Numbered from the stretch's first letter, positions 52,440 through 63,068 are shown. The stretch: DNA of 64,000 nt from Paralithodes platypus (GCA_032716605.1 CM064481.1:22500811-22564810); one strand, 5' to 3'. The notes: a model not told the origin generated them from the letters alone. Made by a program: numbers and translations.

Positions 52440-53170
52440 CTTAAATAGGCCTAACCGAAAACAAAAATGTTGAAATACACACAAATAGGTTATCAGCGGT
52501 GATAGCCTAACCAAAAATTAAAACAAAACAAAATTAAATTTGAATACGCAGTGATAGCCGAACCGAAAACAATTTTATGTTTATTTAAACAGAAATAGGC
52601 CACCAGGGGTTTTAGCCTATCCTAACCGAAAACAAAAATTATGAAATACCGGTACGCAGAAATAGGTCACCAGCGGTGATAGCCTAACTGAAAATTTAAA
52701 AATTGAAGTACGCAGAAATAGGCCACCAGGGATGATAGCCTAGACTAACCGAAAACAAAAATAACCGAAAACAAAAATTATGAAATACCGGTACGCAGAA
52801 ATAGGCCACCAGCGGTGATAGCCTAGACTAACCGAAAACAAAAATAATGAAATACTGGTACGCAGAAATAGGCCACCAGCGGTGATAGCCTAACTGAAAA
52901 TTTAAAAATTGAAGTACGCAGAAATAGACCACCAGGGATGATAGCCTAGACTAACCGAAAACAAAATTAACCGAAAACAAAAATTATGAAATACCGGTAC
53001 GCAGAAATAGGCCACCAGCGGTGATAGCCTAACTGAAAATTTAAAAATTGAAGTACCGTACGTAGAAATAGGCCACCAGGGATGATAGCCTAGACTAACC
53101 GAAAACAAAAATAACCACAAACAAAAAAGTATGAAATATGCAGAAGTAGGCTACCAGGGGTGATAACCTA
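52440..53170. repeat. Tandem array upstream of LINE ORF1
   Basis: Imperfect units built on GCAGAAATAGGCCACCAG, GATAGCCTA and CCGAAAACAAAAAT or CTGAAAATTTAAAAATTG, in two alternating versions. Because the LINE runs leftward, the array is its 5' region, comparable in position to promoter monomers of some LINEs. Copies of the two versions alternate, suggesting recent expansion. Confidence 0.8.
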
Positions 53171-53756
53171 CCTAAAAAAGCAAAACAAATATATATATAT
53201 AATAGAATATGTGACTAAATATACAATTCACCAAATAGAGATTATATAAAAATAAAGTGTAACTGCACACAAGGGGTTAATATACTGTATCAACAGATGG
53301 CGCTGGTGTCACTGTAGGCTAGTCAAGCAGGATTATATTTAGATAAACAAAGTTATCAGTCAAAGGTTACTACAGTACAAGATCATGCAGGCAACAACTA
53401 AAATTACAGATATATATAGCTACAGTAGGATACTGAATACGATAACTACTAGAGTTAATAAGAAAATACAAAACTAAATCGACTAGGCGTGCGTCGTCTG
53501 CTACAAGCTAGGATAACAAATGTAAACAACAATGTTTATCAGTCAGAAAAGCAATAAAATAACATGCACGGCAACTACAGAACTATGTGGAGGTTAAACA
53601 AGCACTTAACTACTGTTCATGCAATGAATAAAGGGAATTGGGATATGAAATACTCAAATTAGGATAGAGTTTTCTCAGTGGCAATGCGGAGCTGTAGGCG
53701 GTGCTAAAGCCGGCGGGTGAATGTGACGAGGTAATGAGGTAAATACAATTAGGTAA

Positions 53757-53958
53757 ATACACACAAACAAGCGACGCTCTCCTTCTTGTGGCCGGAGATG
53801 CGGGGCGTCGGTCCAGCCGGCTGTTGTTTACATGCGTCGGACCGACGCCTCGCACACCAAGCTCACAGGCTTTGACCTCATGGGTGTTTAAGAGCCCTTC
53901 CGGGCAGCTCGTGTATGCTTTTTTATGGGCGTTCCAGAGCCCTTCCGGGAACAGAGGG
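53757..53958. mobile_element. TTAA MITE family A, copy 4, right part
   Basis: Starts ACACAAACAAGCGACGC and ends ACAGAGGG before TTAA (53959-53962). Beyond it lies the mirrored host block (complement of 21066-21185) expected to follow copy 4's left part, so the two pieces are one MITE separated by 6.9 kb. Confidence 0.85.
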
Positions 53959-53962
53959 TTAA

Positions 53963-54080
53963 AGTGGAGAGTGTTAATAGGGGAACTAGCTGACATGTGT
54001 GAATACGCCGAAGAAGACAGAAAGAATACCACCCAGCTGAAGTTGGCGGTAGTCAATTACGGAAGGAAAGACCAAAGTAC
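53963..54080. repeat. Outer end of the mirrored arm
   Basis: Complement of 21066-21185. Similarity to the other arm stops here; the following 54081-54840 holds a foldback-family end (54300-54400) and a GGGTTGAGGGGGCTTTGCCCCCCTC hairpin region (54755-54785), with no gene seen. Confidence 0.7.
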
Positions 54081-54857
54081 CGGTACCTATTTTGGTGTTT
54101 TACCCTATTTACCATTCTTTCAGTTTTTTTCTTCAAGGAATATAGTGTTCTGCAGTTGTTTTTAATGGTTTGAGTGGAGGATTTACATTAGCTTACCCAT
54201 TATTTATCAATTTGAAGATACGGCGTCAAATGGTGCCAACTGCCATTTATTGGGTGAATCGCACTTTTACAGTAGGAGAGATAATTTTTTGGGTAAAATG
54301 GATACATGATGGGTTGAGGGATGGCGTTGCCCCCCCTCAAGTCATGAGGATGACTTATTGTCATCTTCATATATATTGATCTGTAAGGGGGCAAAAACAG
54401 GTTGCCGGTTCTTTGTTTTGGTAAGTAACGACTATGGTGGCCGAGTCACACTCGCGCCATTTATTGGGGGAATCGCGCACCGTATCTAAATCACCAAAAG
54501 GAGAAGCAGACAGAGTTTTCACTGTGCACAATGCTTGGGAATGCTGGAAAATATAAACGAAACCACTAATTTTCCCATGGTTTTTCTTTTTGGTTTTAGG
54601 TAGTTTTCATCATTATACGGTAGTTGAAATTAGTTACAATCCCCGGAAAATGTTATTTCTCCCATTATCTAACAATCTTAAAACACTCAGATGTAAGTAA
54701 TTTTCAGAGTATAGCCTATAGGCTATACAATATTTTTTGCCTTTGGATACAGGATGGGTTGAGGGGGCTTTGCCCCCCTCACCCCCTCATGAAATATTTA
54801 AATCAGCATCTATTTTAACAGTAAGTGGCTTAATAAGAGTTTCACTGCCGTCAATTC

Positions 54858-55516
54858 ATGAAAGCAATTGAGGAATGTGTTCCGAGGAGGAAATTCTTTG
54901 AGGGACATGACAGAAGGCGAACCAATGGGAAATCTCAGATGGATAGAAAGCTGTGGTCAAAAATTAAGAGAAAGAAAAGACTATGGGAGAGGATGAAGCG
55001 GATAAAAGCTAAAGATCAGGAGAGCTTTGTAGGGGAATACACAAAGGTGCAGGAGGAATATCGAAGGGTGAACAATCAGGTAAGAGGAGCCACTAGGTCC
55101 GAGAGCAAGAAACAAGAGAAAAAAATAGCCAAAAATGTTAAGGAAAATCCAAATATATTTTGGAAATATGTACAGTTAAAAACAAAAAGTGCAAGCTGTA
55201 TACCAGAACTCTACAAGGATGAAGGGAGGACAAAAACCAAGGGGGATAAGGAGAAAGCTGAAGTATTGTCTGATTTTTATTGTAAAGTTTTTACAAATTA
55301 ACCTGATGGGAGATTTACCGGAGGTTGAAACGAAGCAGGTTCCATTACTTTTTGGTATGGAATGGACTGAGGATGTAATTAAGAATAAGATTATGGACTT
55401 AAAAATAAATAAATCTCCAGGGCCTGATGGTTTCCACTCCCGAATTATTAAAGAAGTTAAAGATCAGATAGCGAAGCCACTGAAAATAATTTATGAACTT
55501 TCATTTAACAGTCAGC
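54858..55516 (+). pseudogene. CR1-like LINE, linker and start of RT
   Basis: 54858-55301 encodes the linker (KLWSKIKRKKRLWERMKRIK, KENPNIFWKYVQLKTKS) and, after a frameshift near 55290, 55310-55516 encodes the RT start (DLKINKSPGPDGFHSRIIKE, YELSFNSQHVP). It is cut by the RTE-like LINE and continues at 58719. The endonuclease part is missing. Confidence 0.85.
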
Positions 55517-55599
55517 ATGTACCCCCTGGGGGTTAGGGAATAGAATATGCCCCACGTGCCTTCTGCGTGTCGTAAGAGGCGACTAAAGAGGTTGGGTCG

Positions 55600-56175
55600 G
55601 TGGGCTTGCGACCCCCACCCGGAAAAAATATCGAAGCAAGGAAAAACGAACGAACAGCCTCGGATGCGGACGGAACCAACGTTGACGAACCACGACCGAC
55701 TAAGGACATGCCTTCGGACATTCTGAGAATGGCTACGTGGAATGTTAGTGGCATGAATGATGGCACAAAAGAGAGAGAGGTTCTGGAAGTGTTAGTGAAT
55801 GCCAGGCTGGATGTATGTGGAATGACAGAGACCAAATGGAAAGGTTCAGATGTGAGAGAGTGGGAGTGTGGAATGGGTGTGTGTGCTGGAGTGAGTGAAG
55901 GAACAGCGAGAGAAGGTGCATGTTTGTTTGTAAGTAGCAAATGGAAGGAATGTGTAAGAGAGTATGGGTCTGTGGGTTCAAGGATTGTGTGGGTGAGAAT
56001 GAAAGTAGGAATACAAACGTGGGTGATTGTATGCGTGTATGCCCCGACAGAGGATATACTTGAAAGAAAGAAAGAGGAGTTCTGGATGAATGTGGAGGCG
56101 TGCCTGGAGAAGTTTGACAAGAACGAAAGAATATTTCTGATTGGGGATATGAATGGTAAGGTGGGTGATAGGTGA
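55600..56175 (+). CDS. RTE-like LINE endonuclease
   Basis: From about residue 40: RMATWNVSGMND, VCGMTETKWKG (catalytic Glu), GACLFVSSKW, IVCVYAPTED and FLIGDMNGKVGD (Asp and Asn). The stop at 56175 lies in a small GTGATAGGTGATCAG-type duplication, and the last endonuclease block (LIDYVCVDERM, GLSDHYVVV) is in the next ORF. A local duplication thus split a single polyprotein. Confidence 0.88.
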   Translation: MGLRPPPGKNIEARKNERTASDADGTNVDEPRPTKDMPSDILRMATWNVSGMNDGTKEREVLEVLVNARLDVCGMTETKWKGSDVREWECGMGVCAGVSEGTAREGACLFVSSKWKECVREYGSVGSRIVWVRMKVGIQTWVIVCVYAPTEDILERKKEEFWMNVEACLEKFDKNERIFLIGDMNGKVGDR

Positions 56176-56200
56176 TCAGGTGATAGGTGGGTGATCAGAG

Positions 56201-58702
56201 GTGAATGGGAATGGTAGTGCACTTGTGGACGTATGTGTGGGGAGGAGGCTGTGGATAGCCAACACCTTCTTCCGACACAGAATGATCCACAGGTACACGT
56301 GGAAACGGATGTTGACGATGAAGGATAAGACAGTGGTGGAACGAAAGTCATTGATTGATTATGTATGTGTGGATGAACGAATGAAGAAATCTGTGATGGA
56401 TGCTAGGGTGTATAGGGGTATTGGAGGGGGTCTGTCTGATCATTATGTAGTGGTAGCTAAGGTTAGGATACAAAAGAAGTGGGTGAGGAGAGCGGGAGGG
56501 AGGCGAGAGGAGGGTGGAATGGTGAGGAGGGTGGAGAGGTTGCAGGAGGAGGAAATCAGGGAGGAGTACAGGAGAGCAGTGGAAAGACGACTAGGTGGGT
56601 TCGACCTGGAAGTTATGGAGGAAGTGGAGGAGATGAGCAAGGTGTTTAAGGATGAGATCTGTGCAGCATGTGAGGAGGTGTGTGGAGTGAGGAGAAGAGG
56701 GAGGGGAGTGAAAGGTACAGCATGGTGGACAGAAGAGGTAAGAATAGCTGTGGAAGAAAAGAAGAAAGCATATAGAGAGTGGTTGGGTAGTAGAGGGAAT
56801 GAAGATTCCGAGAGACAGAAACGAGCGAGGTACGTGGAGAGTAAGAGGGTGGTGAAGAGAGTAGTGAAGGAAAGTAAGAGAAGAGTAGATGAGGAATTTG
56901 GAAGGAATCTGAGTGTAAAATGGAGGGAGAGTAAGAAACTGTTCTGGAAAGAAGTCAAGAAAGTTAGGGAAGGTAGCAAGGGAAACAGTAAGGGTGTGAA
57001 AGATAAGAATGGGAAAATGCTAGCCGAGAAGCAAGAGAGAGTCGAAAGATGGAGGGAGTACTTCAGTGAGTTGCTAAATGAAAGGAATGAAGAGCCAGCA
57101 AACATAGCTGGATATGGTATGGGAGGGAGAAGAAGAGAAGTAGTGGAGGAGGAGGTGGGGATCAGGAGGTCAGAAGTGTGGGAAGCCATGAAAAGAGTGA
57201 AGTTGGGGAAAGCACCAGGAACAGATGGAGTGTGTGGGGAAATGTTGAGGTATGGTGGTGAGATAGTGATAGAATGGGTATGGAAAATGTGCAAACTAGC
57301 ATGGGAGAAGGGGAGTGCACCCGATGACTGGAAGACTGGCATAATAGTCCCCCTATATAAGGGCAAAGGGGAAAGAGGAGTGTGTGGTAACCACCGAGGA
57401 ATATGTCTTCTAAGCGTAGTAGGGAAGGTATACAGTAGGGTAGTGATTGAGAGAGTGAGAGTGAGAACGGAGAAATGGATAGGCGACGAGCAGGGAGGTT
57501 TTAGGAAGGGAAGAGGATGTGTAGATCAGATTTTTACCCTGAATTGTGTTGTGGAGAAGTATCTGGAGAAGAAACAAAAGGTGTATGTTGCCTTTATGGA
57601 CTTGGAGAAGGCCTATGACAGAGTGGATAGAGAAGGTTTGTGGAAAGTACTTAGAATATACGGGGTAGAGGGCAAGTTGCTGAAAGCAGTGAAGAGCATG
57701 TATGAGGGTGCAAAGGCGGCAGTACGTGTGGAGAGTGAGCAGAGCGAGTTCTTTGACCTGAATGTTGGTTTGAAACAGGGGTGTGTGATGTCCCCGTGGT
57801 TGTTTACTGTATATATGGATGGAGTTATGAAAGAAATACTATCAAGAGCAGTGGATGTTGGTGTATCGCTGAAAAGGGAGGGAATTGAGTGGAAGCTACC
57901 TATACTGCTGTTTGCGGATGATACAGTTCTGATGAGTGATAATGAATGGGAGTTGCAGGGTCTGGTAAATGAGTTTGGAACAGTGTGCGAAAAACGGAAT
58001 TTGAAGGTAAATACGGGGAAGAGCAAGGTTATGGTCTTCGAAAGGGGTGAAGTCACAGAGTGTGAGGTGAAGCTGAACGGTCAGGCTATGGAGATCGTCA
58101 ACTCTTTTAAGTATCTGGGCAGTGTGTTGAGTAAAGATGGGACTAGGGATGAAGAGGTGCGGGAGAGGGTACAACAGGGGAAGAGGGTTGTAGGAACGCT
58201 AAAAGCAGTAACAAGAAATAGGGTGGTCAGTATGGAAGTGAAGAAGTCCTTGCATGACAGTGTGGTAATCCCGACACTGACTTACGGAAGCGAAGCATGG
58301 ACGTTGGTTGAGAGACTCAGACCAAGAGTGAGAGCAGTGGAAATGAATTACTTAAGGAGTGCGTGCGGAGTTACATGGAGGGATAGACAGACTAATGAGG
58401 AAGTAAGAAGGAGGTGTGGTGTGGAGGTAGATGTGCTGGAAAGTGTGAAAAGGAACTTGAGATGGTTCGGCCATATGGAACGTATGGAAAGCGAGAGAAT
58501 GACTAAGAGGGTGTACGAGAGCGAGGTGGAGGGACAGAGGGGGAGAGGTAGACCGAATATGAGGTGGAAGGATGGAGTGAGGAAGTACATGAACGAAGGC
58601 GGTGCTGGTTGGGGGGAGGGGCGTCGACTGACTGGGGACAGAGGTGCATGGGGGCGGTTCGTTCGTGGCCACCCCTTCGGGGATCACGGCGTCAGGCAAT
58701 AG
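56201..58702 (+). CDS. RTE-like LINE endonuclease end and reverse transcriptase
   Basis: 833 codons. Opens with the end of the endonuclease (HRYTWKRM, LIDYVCVDERM, SDHYVVVAK), a long basic linker, then RT: GKAPGTDGVCGEMLRYGG, DDWKTGIIVPLYKGKG, NHRGICLLSVVGKVYSRV, EQGGFRKGRGCVDQIF, VAFMDLEKAYDRVDRE, VGLKQGCVMSPWLF and ILLFADDTVLMSDN. The C-terminus has TYGSEAWTL and LRWFGHMERM, typical of RTE-group proteins. Open throughout, so recently active apart from the upstream split. Confidence 0.92.
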   Translation: MNGNGSALVDVCVGRRLWIANTFFRHRMIHRYTWKRMLTMKDKTVVERKSLIDYVCVDERMKKSVMDARVYRGIGGGLSDHYVVVAKVRIQKKWVRRAGGRREEGGMVRRVERLQEEEIREEYRRAVERRLGGFDLEVMEEVEEMSKVFKDEICAACEEVCGVRRRGRGVKGTAWWTEEVRIAVEEKKKAYREWLGSRGNEDSERQKRARYVESKRVVKRVVKESKRRVDEEFGRNLSVKWRESKKLFWKEVKKVREGSKGNSKGVKDKNGKMLAEKQERVERWREYFSELLNERNEEPANIAGYGMGGRRREVVEEEVGIRRSEVWEAMKRVKLGKAPGTDGVCGEMLRYGGEIVIEWVWKMCKLAWEKGSAPDDWKTGIIVPLYKGKGERGVCGNHRGICLLSVVGKVYSRVVIERVRVRTEKWIGDEQGGFRKGRGCVDQIFTLNCVVEKYLEKKQKVYVAFMDLEKAYDRVDREGLWKVLRIYGVEGKLLKAVKSMYEGAKAAVRVESEQSEFFDLNVGLKQGCVMSPWLFTVYMDGVMKEILSRAVDVGVSLKREGIEWKLPILLFADDTVLMSDNEWELQGLVNEFGTVCEKRNLKVNTGKSKVMVFERGEVTECEVKLNGQAMEIVNSFKYLGSVLSKDGTRDEEVRERVQQGKRVVGTLKAVTRNRVVSMEVKKSLHDSVVIPTLTYGSEAWTLVERLRPRVRAVEMNYLRSACGVTWRDRQTNEEVRRRCGVEVDVLESVKRNLRWFGHMERMESERMTKRVYESEVEGQRGRGRPNMRWKDGVRKYMNEGGAGWGEGRRLTGDRGAWGRFVRGHPFGDHGVRQ

Positions 58703-58725
58703 ATAGATAGATAGATAGATGTACC

Positions 58726-60103
58726 AAGAGAGTGGAAAAGGGCAAATATTACGGCAATTTTTAAGAAGGGGGACCGAAGTGACCCAAGTAATTATAGGCC
58801 GGTAGTTTTGTATTATTTGTAAAATTATGATGTCTATTATTAAGGACAATATTATGTTACATATGAGTGAAAATAAGTTGTTTAGCACAAAACAGTTTGG
58901 GTTCATATCAGGAAGATCCAGTTTTGCAATTGATCAATGTTATGGGAAGTTGGACTGAGGCATTGGATGAGGGGCACGCAGTTGATATCGCATATTGCGA
59001 CTTTATGAAGGCTTTTGACAAGGTACCACACAGAAGGCTCATGGAAAAACAAAAAATTTACAATTTGGGACCGAAATACATTGGGTGGATAAAGTCATTT
59101 CTGAGTGACAGGAAGCAGAGAGTGGTAATTAATGGAGAGATGTTACTAGTGGGGTACCACAAGGCTCTGTTCTCGGACCAATTCTGTTTGTTATGTTTAT
59201 AAATGACTTGCCTGATGTTTTAGTTAATGACAGTGAGGCGTTTCTTTATGCCGATGATACAAAGATATTTAGAAAAATTATTGAAGTGGGCGATTGTACA
59301 AAGTTACAGGACATCACGGCACTGAAGGATTGGTCAGAAAATGGTTTCTTAAGTTTCACCCAAATAAGTGTAAGGCTATGAGGATTGGTAAATCAGGAGT
59401 GCCTGAAGGAAGATATATCATGGAGGAAAGCATGGAAAATGTGACAGAAGAAAAAGACCTGGGAGTGACCATTGACAATGAACTCAACTTTGAAAAACAT
59501 GTGGCAGATAAAATTAATAGAGCAAATAGAATAGTGGACCTTATAAGAAGAACATTTATGTGTTTGGATGAAGATACGTTTAAGCCTTTATTTACAGCGC
59601 TGGTAAGACCTATTCTGGAATATGCAAGTCAGGCTTGGTGTCCATACAAGATCAAGGATATTACAGCCATTGAAAATGTGCAACAGAGAGCCACTAAGTT
59701 AGTAGCCTACCTTCACTGCGAGACCTGTCATACAGTGAAAGATTAAGGAAATTAAATTTACCAACGCTGGTGTACAGAAGATCGAGGGGAGAAATGATTG
59801 AAACGTTCAAGATAGTGCAAGGAGTGTATGATGCGGAGGTCTGTCGTGGGCTATTTACGACAGTGGAAGATGAACGTACCAGAGGGCATAGTAAGTTGTT
59901 TAAGTATAGATCTAGACTGAACATAAGAAAGATTTTTTTCTGTAATCGTGTCATAGAAAATTGGAATAATCTTCCATAAAAGTCTATTAGTGTTAGGAGT
60001 GTGTTAGAATTTGAGCGTGAGCTAGATAAGGCATGGAGTAGTCAAGACCAGAAATACGACTTTAAAGAAAAGATTAAAAATAACACACGTCCACCTTAGC
60101 CCC
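58726..60103 (+). pseudogene. CR1-like LINE, rest of RT to 3' end
   Basis: Resumes the interrupted protein ([21 protein letters not shown]) and continues over several frames: DIAYCDFMKAFDKVPHRRL at 58980, [12 protein letters not shown] at 59245, KDLGVTIDNELNFEKHV at 59455, RPILEYASQAWCPY at 59608, TRGHSKLFKYRSR at 59880 and FERELDKAWSSQDQKYD at 60015. At least four frame changes. It is older than the RTE element inside it. Confidence 0.85.
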
Positions 60104-60417
60104 GAACACGATAATATAATAGTAAATATTGAGCCGGGCCATACAGGCTGAATAGCCTCCTGCCCGGGTATCATCTGTGGGGACTGGACGACTCGGCCCA
60201 TGGGACAACTCGGCTCGGACAGCTCGGCCCACTTTTGGACAACTCGGCCACGACGGCGAGACAGCTCGGCCCATTATTTGAGACAGCTCGGCCATGACGG
60301 CGAGACAGCTCGGCCATGACGGCGAGACAGCTCGGCCTATTATATGAGACAGCTCGGTCATGACGGCGAGACAGCTCGGCCCCATGTTATGCTATGGGGC
60401 AATTTTTTTTAATATAG

Positions 60418-60528
60418 CTGTGAAAAAACCTGTAGCCTTAAAATTTGTGATTGTATCTAACCTTGTGATATAGCCGTGAAAAAGCCTGTAGCCTTGAAAT
60501 TCGTGATTGTATCTAACCTTGTGTGTGT
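60418..60528. repeat. Tandem duplication of 56 bp
   Basis: GTGAAAAAACCTGTAGCC, TTTGTGATTGTATCTAACC is followed directly by a second copy with a few changes. Confidence 0.85.
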
Positions 60529-60536
60529 ATATATAT

Positions 60537-60918
60537 TGTAATGCCCTCGAAAATATCCCGCAACCCCAATAATGTACTACCCGAGTTGACGTCAGGTATA
60601 GTGTAAAATAGTCGTTGATGGGAAGTCCATTAAACTCATCACGTGAAACACCACGAGACTATCACCTGGTTCTTACAAATCGGACTAAGGTTACTATACT
60701 TTTGTACGTCCGTGGTAGTACAGTGGGTTAGCGCGCGGGCCTGGTGGTGCGTCACTAACCAGGGTTCGAACCCCACCCAAGGCATCTCAAAACCTGTGGG
60801 TTTTTAGGAGGGTTAAACTCCCTTCAGAGGTTCGAGCCCCGCGCCAGGCCCCAGGAAAGGTTGACCCTAAGTGGGCCTGGGGAGTTGTCAGGACAGAAAA
60901 ATTCCCTTCACACCCAGC

Positions 60919-60924
<6 letters not shown>
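60537..60924 (+). repeat. 398-bp-type repeat with tRNA-like core, copy 4
   Basis: 388 bp, same ends (TGTAATGCCC, AGCATTTCA) and B box GGTTCGAACCCC as the copies around the gypsy fragment, but missing GTGATGGTG beside the A box and with more changes near the 3' end. Followed by an AT dinucleotide run (60924-60958). Confidence 0.85.
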
Positions 60925-60960
<36 letters not shown>

Positions 60961-61367
60961 GACGATCAGACTAAAACACGCCCATTAATAGGAAAAATCA
61001 CAACCATTTTAATTTTCAGCCGATGGTGATTAGCATATTTCCCATTTTTATAGAAATCAGTTACTTTGCAAATAGAGTAGCGAAATATGGAGTGATCATT
61101 AAAACGTGACATTACGGTACCCCTTGAGGTTTATGTCGCCTTTTTTATTCATTCCAGCTGTCATTAGACGATCTCATACAGCTTAGGAAGGATCTGTAAG
61201 TGTTGAAATGCTGAAGAGTGAAGACTGTCTAGAATAACCGTCTGTCTTCCATATAACCTTACTAATCTAAATAAAATTACCTCATAATAGACAAAATACA
61301 CTGTAAAGTGTGTCATGATCCTCAAGGGGTTAACATGATGATGATAGAAGACAATCATATATTTTCA

Positions 61368-61472
61368 TTCCTGATCCTACCTACAGTATATGTCCCTTTC
61401 ATTCCTGATCCTACCTACAGTATATGTCCCTTTCATTCCTGATCCTACCTACTGTACAGTATATGTCCCTTT
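61368..61472. repeat. Three tandem copies of a 34-44 bp unit
   Basis: CATTCCTGATCCTACCTACAG, TATATGTCCCTTT repeated three times, the third with an inserted TACTGTACAG. Confidence 0.85.
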
Positions 61473-61751
61473 TTTATTTATTCGTTCTAGGAAACATTTA
61501 TCCTCTAAGAGTCTAAGTCATCCATTAGTATTCTCATTAATATTATTGACCTACCGAATCATAATTTTGTTGTTAGCCATTTCTAGACCGGTACTTTCTG
61601 GATTTGAATGATCAGTTGTAGGACTTTACTGGTTTACGGTTTTACTGGGCCGAGCTGTCTCGTTTTTACTGGGCCGAGCTGTCTCGCCGTTGGCCGAGTT
61701 GTCCTGGCCGAGCTGTCCCGTGGGCCGAGTAGTCTAGCAACCTCATCTGTG

Positions 61752-62635
61752 AGTATCTGTGAGTAGTAGGGAGAGTTTTTTGTTTTTACAGTACTTTATA
61801 TAGTGCACATAAAATGTATCTCCGGAGGTTGAAACACATATCAATATGATCTTTGCAACATTATTATTATATAATAGCCTTCAAATATTGCAAAATAATT
61901 AATGGTTATTTTCGGTTATAAGTACCGGAATGGGTAAATCTACAGTTATACTACCCCTCCCCCACCACCCCCCTTCAAAACATGCCTTTTAGTGTGTTTT
62001 TGGATGGTTCAGCAGACACGGAAAATTTAAAAAATTTTTTTTTTTTTTTTAGCCTAGCCTATATTAATGTCACTAATTATCCCACGGATTTATAGTTTTC
62101 TGTTAATTTTCATCAATATATAGGCTAATGTTTGGAAGTAGGCTACTTACAAGGCTCTGAAAAACGTTTTCCCCACGACTTATTGTCATCATCATATACA
62201 GTATATATATTGACAGCAGGAGGCAAAAACCAAGTACGCCGCGGCCCAACCGACTACACACCCAGGTAAACAAAGCTCACTTTGCCGAAGGTCTGTAATA
62301 CTTCAATGTACAGTATCTATTTCCAGTCAAATATACATTTCCGCACAATGCGCATCATCAAACCATACTAGGCTAAGTCTACTAACAATAATATTAACCT
62401 ATTAGCTTAGTACCAAAAGAATAGCGACAAAATAGGGGTATTATAACTGTAGATTTATCCCGGAATGCTTTGTTTAGCCTACACTCGGACCGATTCATTT
62501 CTGTGTTATTTTACGGTGAAATCGGGTTTTTTAAGTTGTTGGTAACAAAATTCCGGTAGCATTCAAGGAGACTACCACAGTACTTACCTCTGACCGGGTA
62601 TAGGCTATCCTAGTGTTTACTATACCCCTTAGAAA
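61752..62635. other. AT-rich non-coding stretch
   Basis: No ORF of note. Contains a GATGATGACAATAAGTC-family end near 62180-62230 and several TAGGCTA words. Confidence 0.4.
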
Positions 62636-62712
62636 GGACATTAGTTAGCCTAGCCTAACCTAACAACCTTACCTAACCTATCCTAGTACTATAGGTGGGG
62701 GCGGCTCCGCTG
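62636..62712 (+). repeat. Telomere-linked cassette, copy with truncated hairpin
   Basis: GCCTAACCTAACAACC, TTACCTAACCTATCC, TAGTACTATAGGTGGGGGC, then GGCTCCGCTG. Matches the foldback loop at 23270-23350 and the complement of 63194-63290. Confidence 0.7.
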
Positions 62713-62825
62713 TTTGACATCTTAGACTTAGATTTTTGGTGTATTTGTATGTGAAGTGGGTATTTGGTTCAATGTTATTTTAATACCACAAATTTTGTTG
62801 ATATATTTGAAGATAAATATTGAAT

Positions 62826-63068
62826 CTATATGCTCTAAAGATCATAAGAAAATTTGTTTTAACCCTCGGAAAAACCTAATAAAAAAGTATGGTACTAAAA
62901 TGTCTTTTTCGTAACAAGGTTGTCAATACGGTACTTCCAGTTATCGATAGCTCTAAAGATCATATGAAAATGTGTTAAACCCTCGGAGAAACCTAATATA
63001 AAAGTATGGTACAGTATTAAAATTTAATTTTCGTAACAAGGTTGTCAATACGGTACTTTCCCATTATC
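62826..63068. repeat. Tandem duplication of about 122 bp
   Basis: GCTCTAAAGATCATA, AACCCTCGGA, AACCTAATA, AAGTATGGTAC and CGTAACAAGGTTGTCAATAC occur in this order twice in succession. No coding capacity. Confidence 0.85.

Larger units (their letters stand above)
47793..53750 (-). mobile_element. CR1-like LINE, near full length, interrupted once
   Basis: Read leftward: 5' tandem array (53170-52440), ORF1 (52358-51230), ORF2 endonuclease (51146-50339), a nested family A MITE (49863-50334) and RT (49858-47793). Only one frameshift in each ORF and the MITE break it, so it is fairly young. Together with the truncated LINE it splits a family A MITE. Confidence 0.88.
55524..58718 (+). mobile_element. 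RTE-like LINE inserted in a CR1-like LINE
   Basis: Begins with CCCTGGGGGTTAGGG, then GAATATGCCCCACG and GCGTGTCGTAAGAGGCGAC, and ends in an ATAG tandem tail (58698-58718). Flanked by a 7-bp direct repeat ATGTACC (55517-55523 and 58719-58725), and the interrupted LINE reads through in sense, so the boundaries are well supported. A short microsatellite tail instead of poly-A is usual in RTE LINEs. Confidence 0.88.
60180..61742. mobile_element. Non-autonomous element with 9-bp duplication and CTCGGCC arrays
   Basis: A 9-bp direct repeat TCATCTGTG flanks it (60171-60179 and 61743-61751). The left end has many copies of ACAGCTCGGCC and GGCGAGACAGCTCGGCC (60190-60385); the right end has the complement (GGCCGAGCTGTCTCG, 61644-61735). 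The outermost bases, GACTGGACGACTCGGCCCA and complement-of-right GCTAGACTACTCGGCCCA, form inverted ends. The interior contains the repeat copy 60537-60924 and no transposase. A 9-bp duplication fits Mutator-like or related elements; class uncertain. Confidence 0.75.

Noticed and set aside
52440..53170. CRISPR array
   Set aside because: The units are contiguous imperfect tandem repeats without unique spacers or cas genes, in a eukaryotic LINE leader.
56443..57366. Long minus-strand ORF opposite the RTE reverse transcriptase
   Set aside because: Ser/Thr/Leu/Pro-rich shadow of a purine-rich coding strand with no domain of its own.
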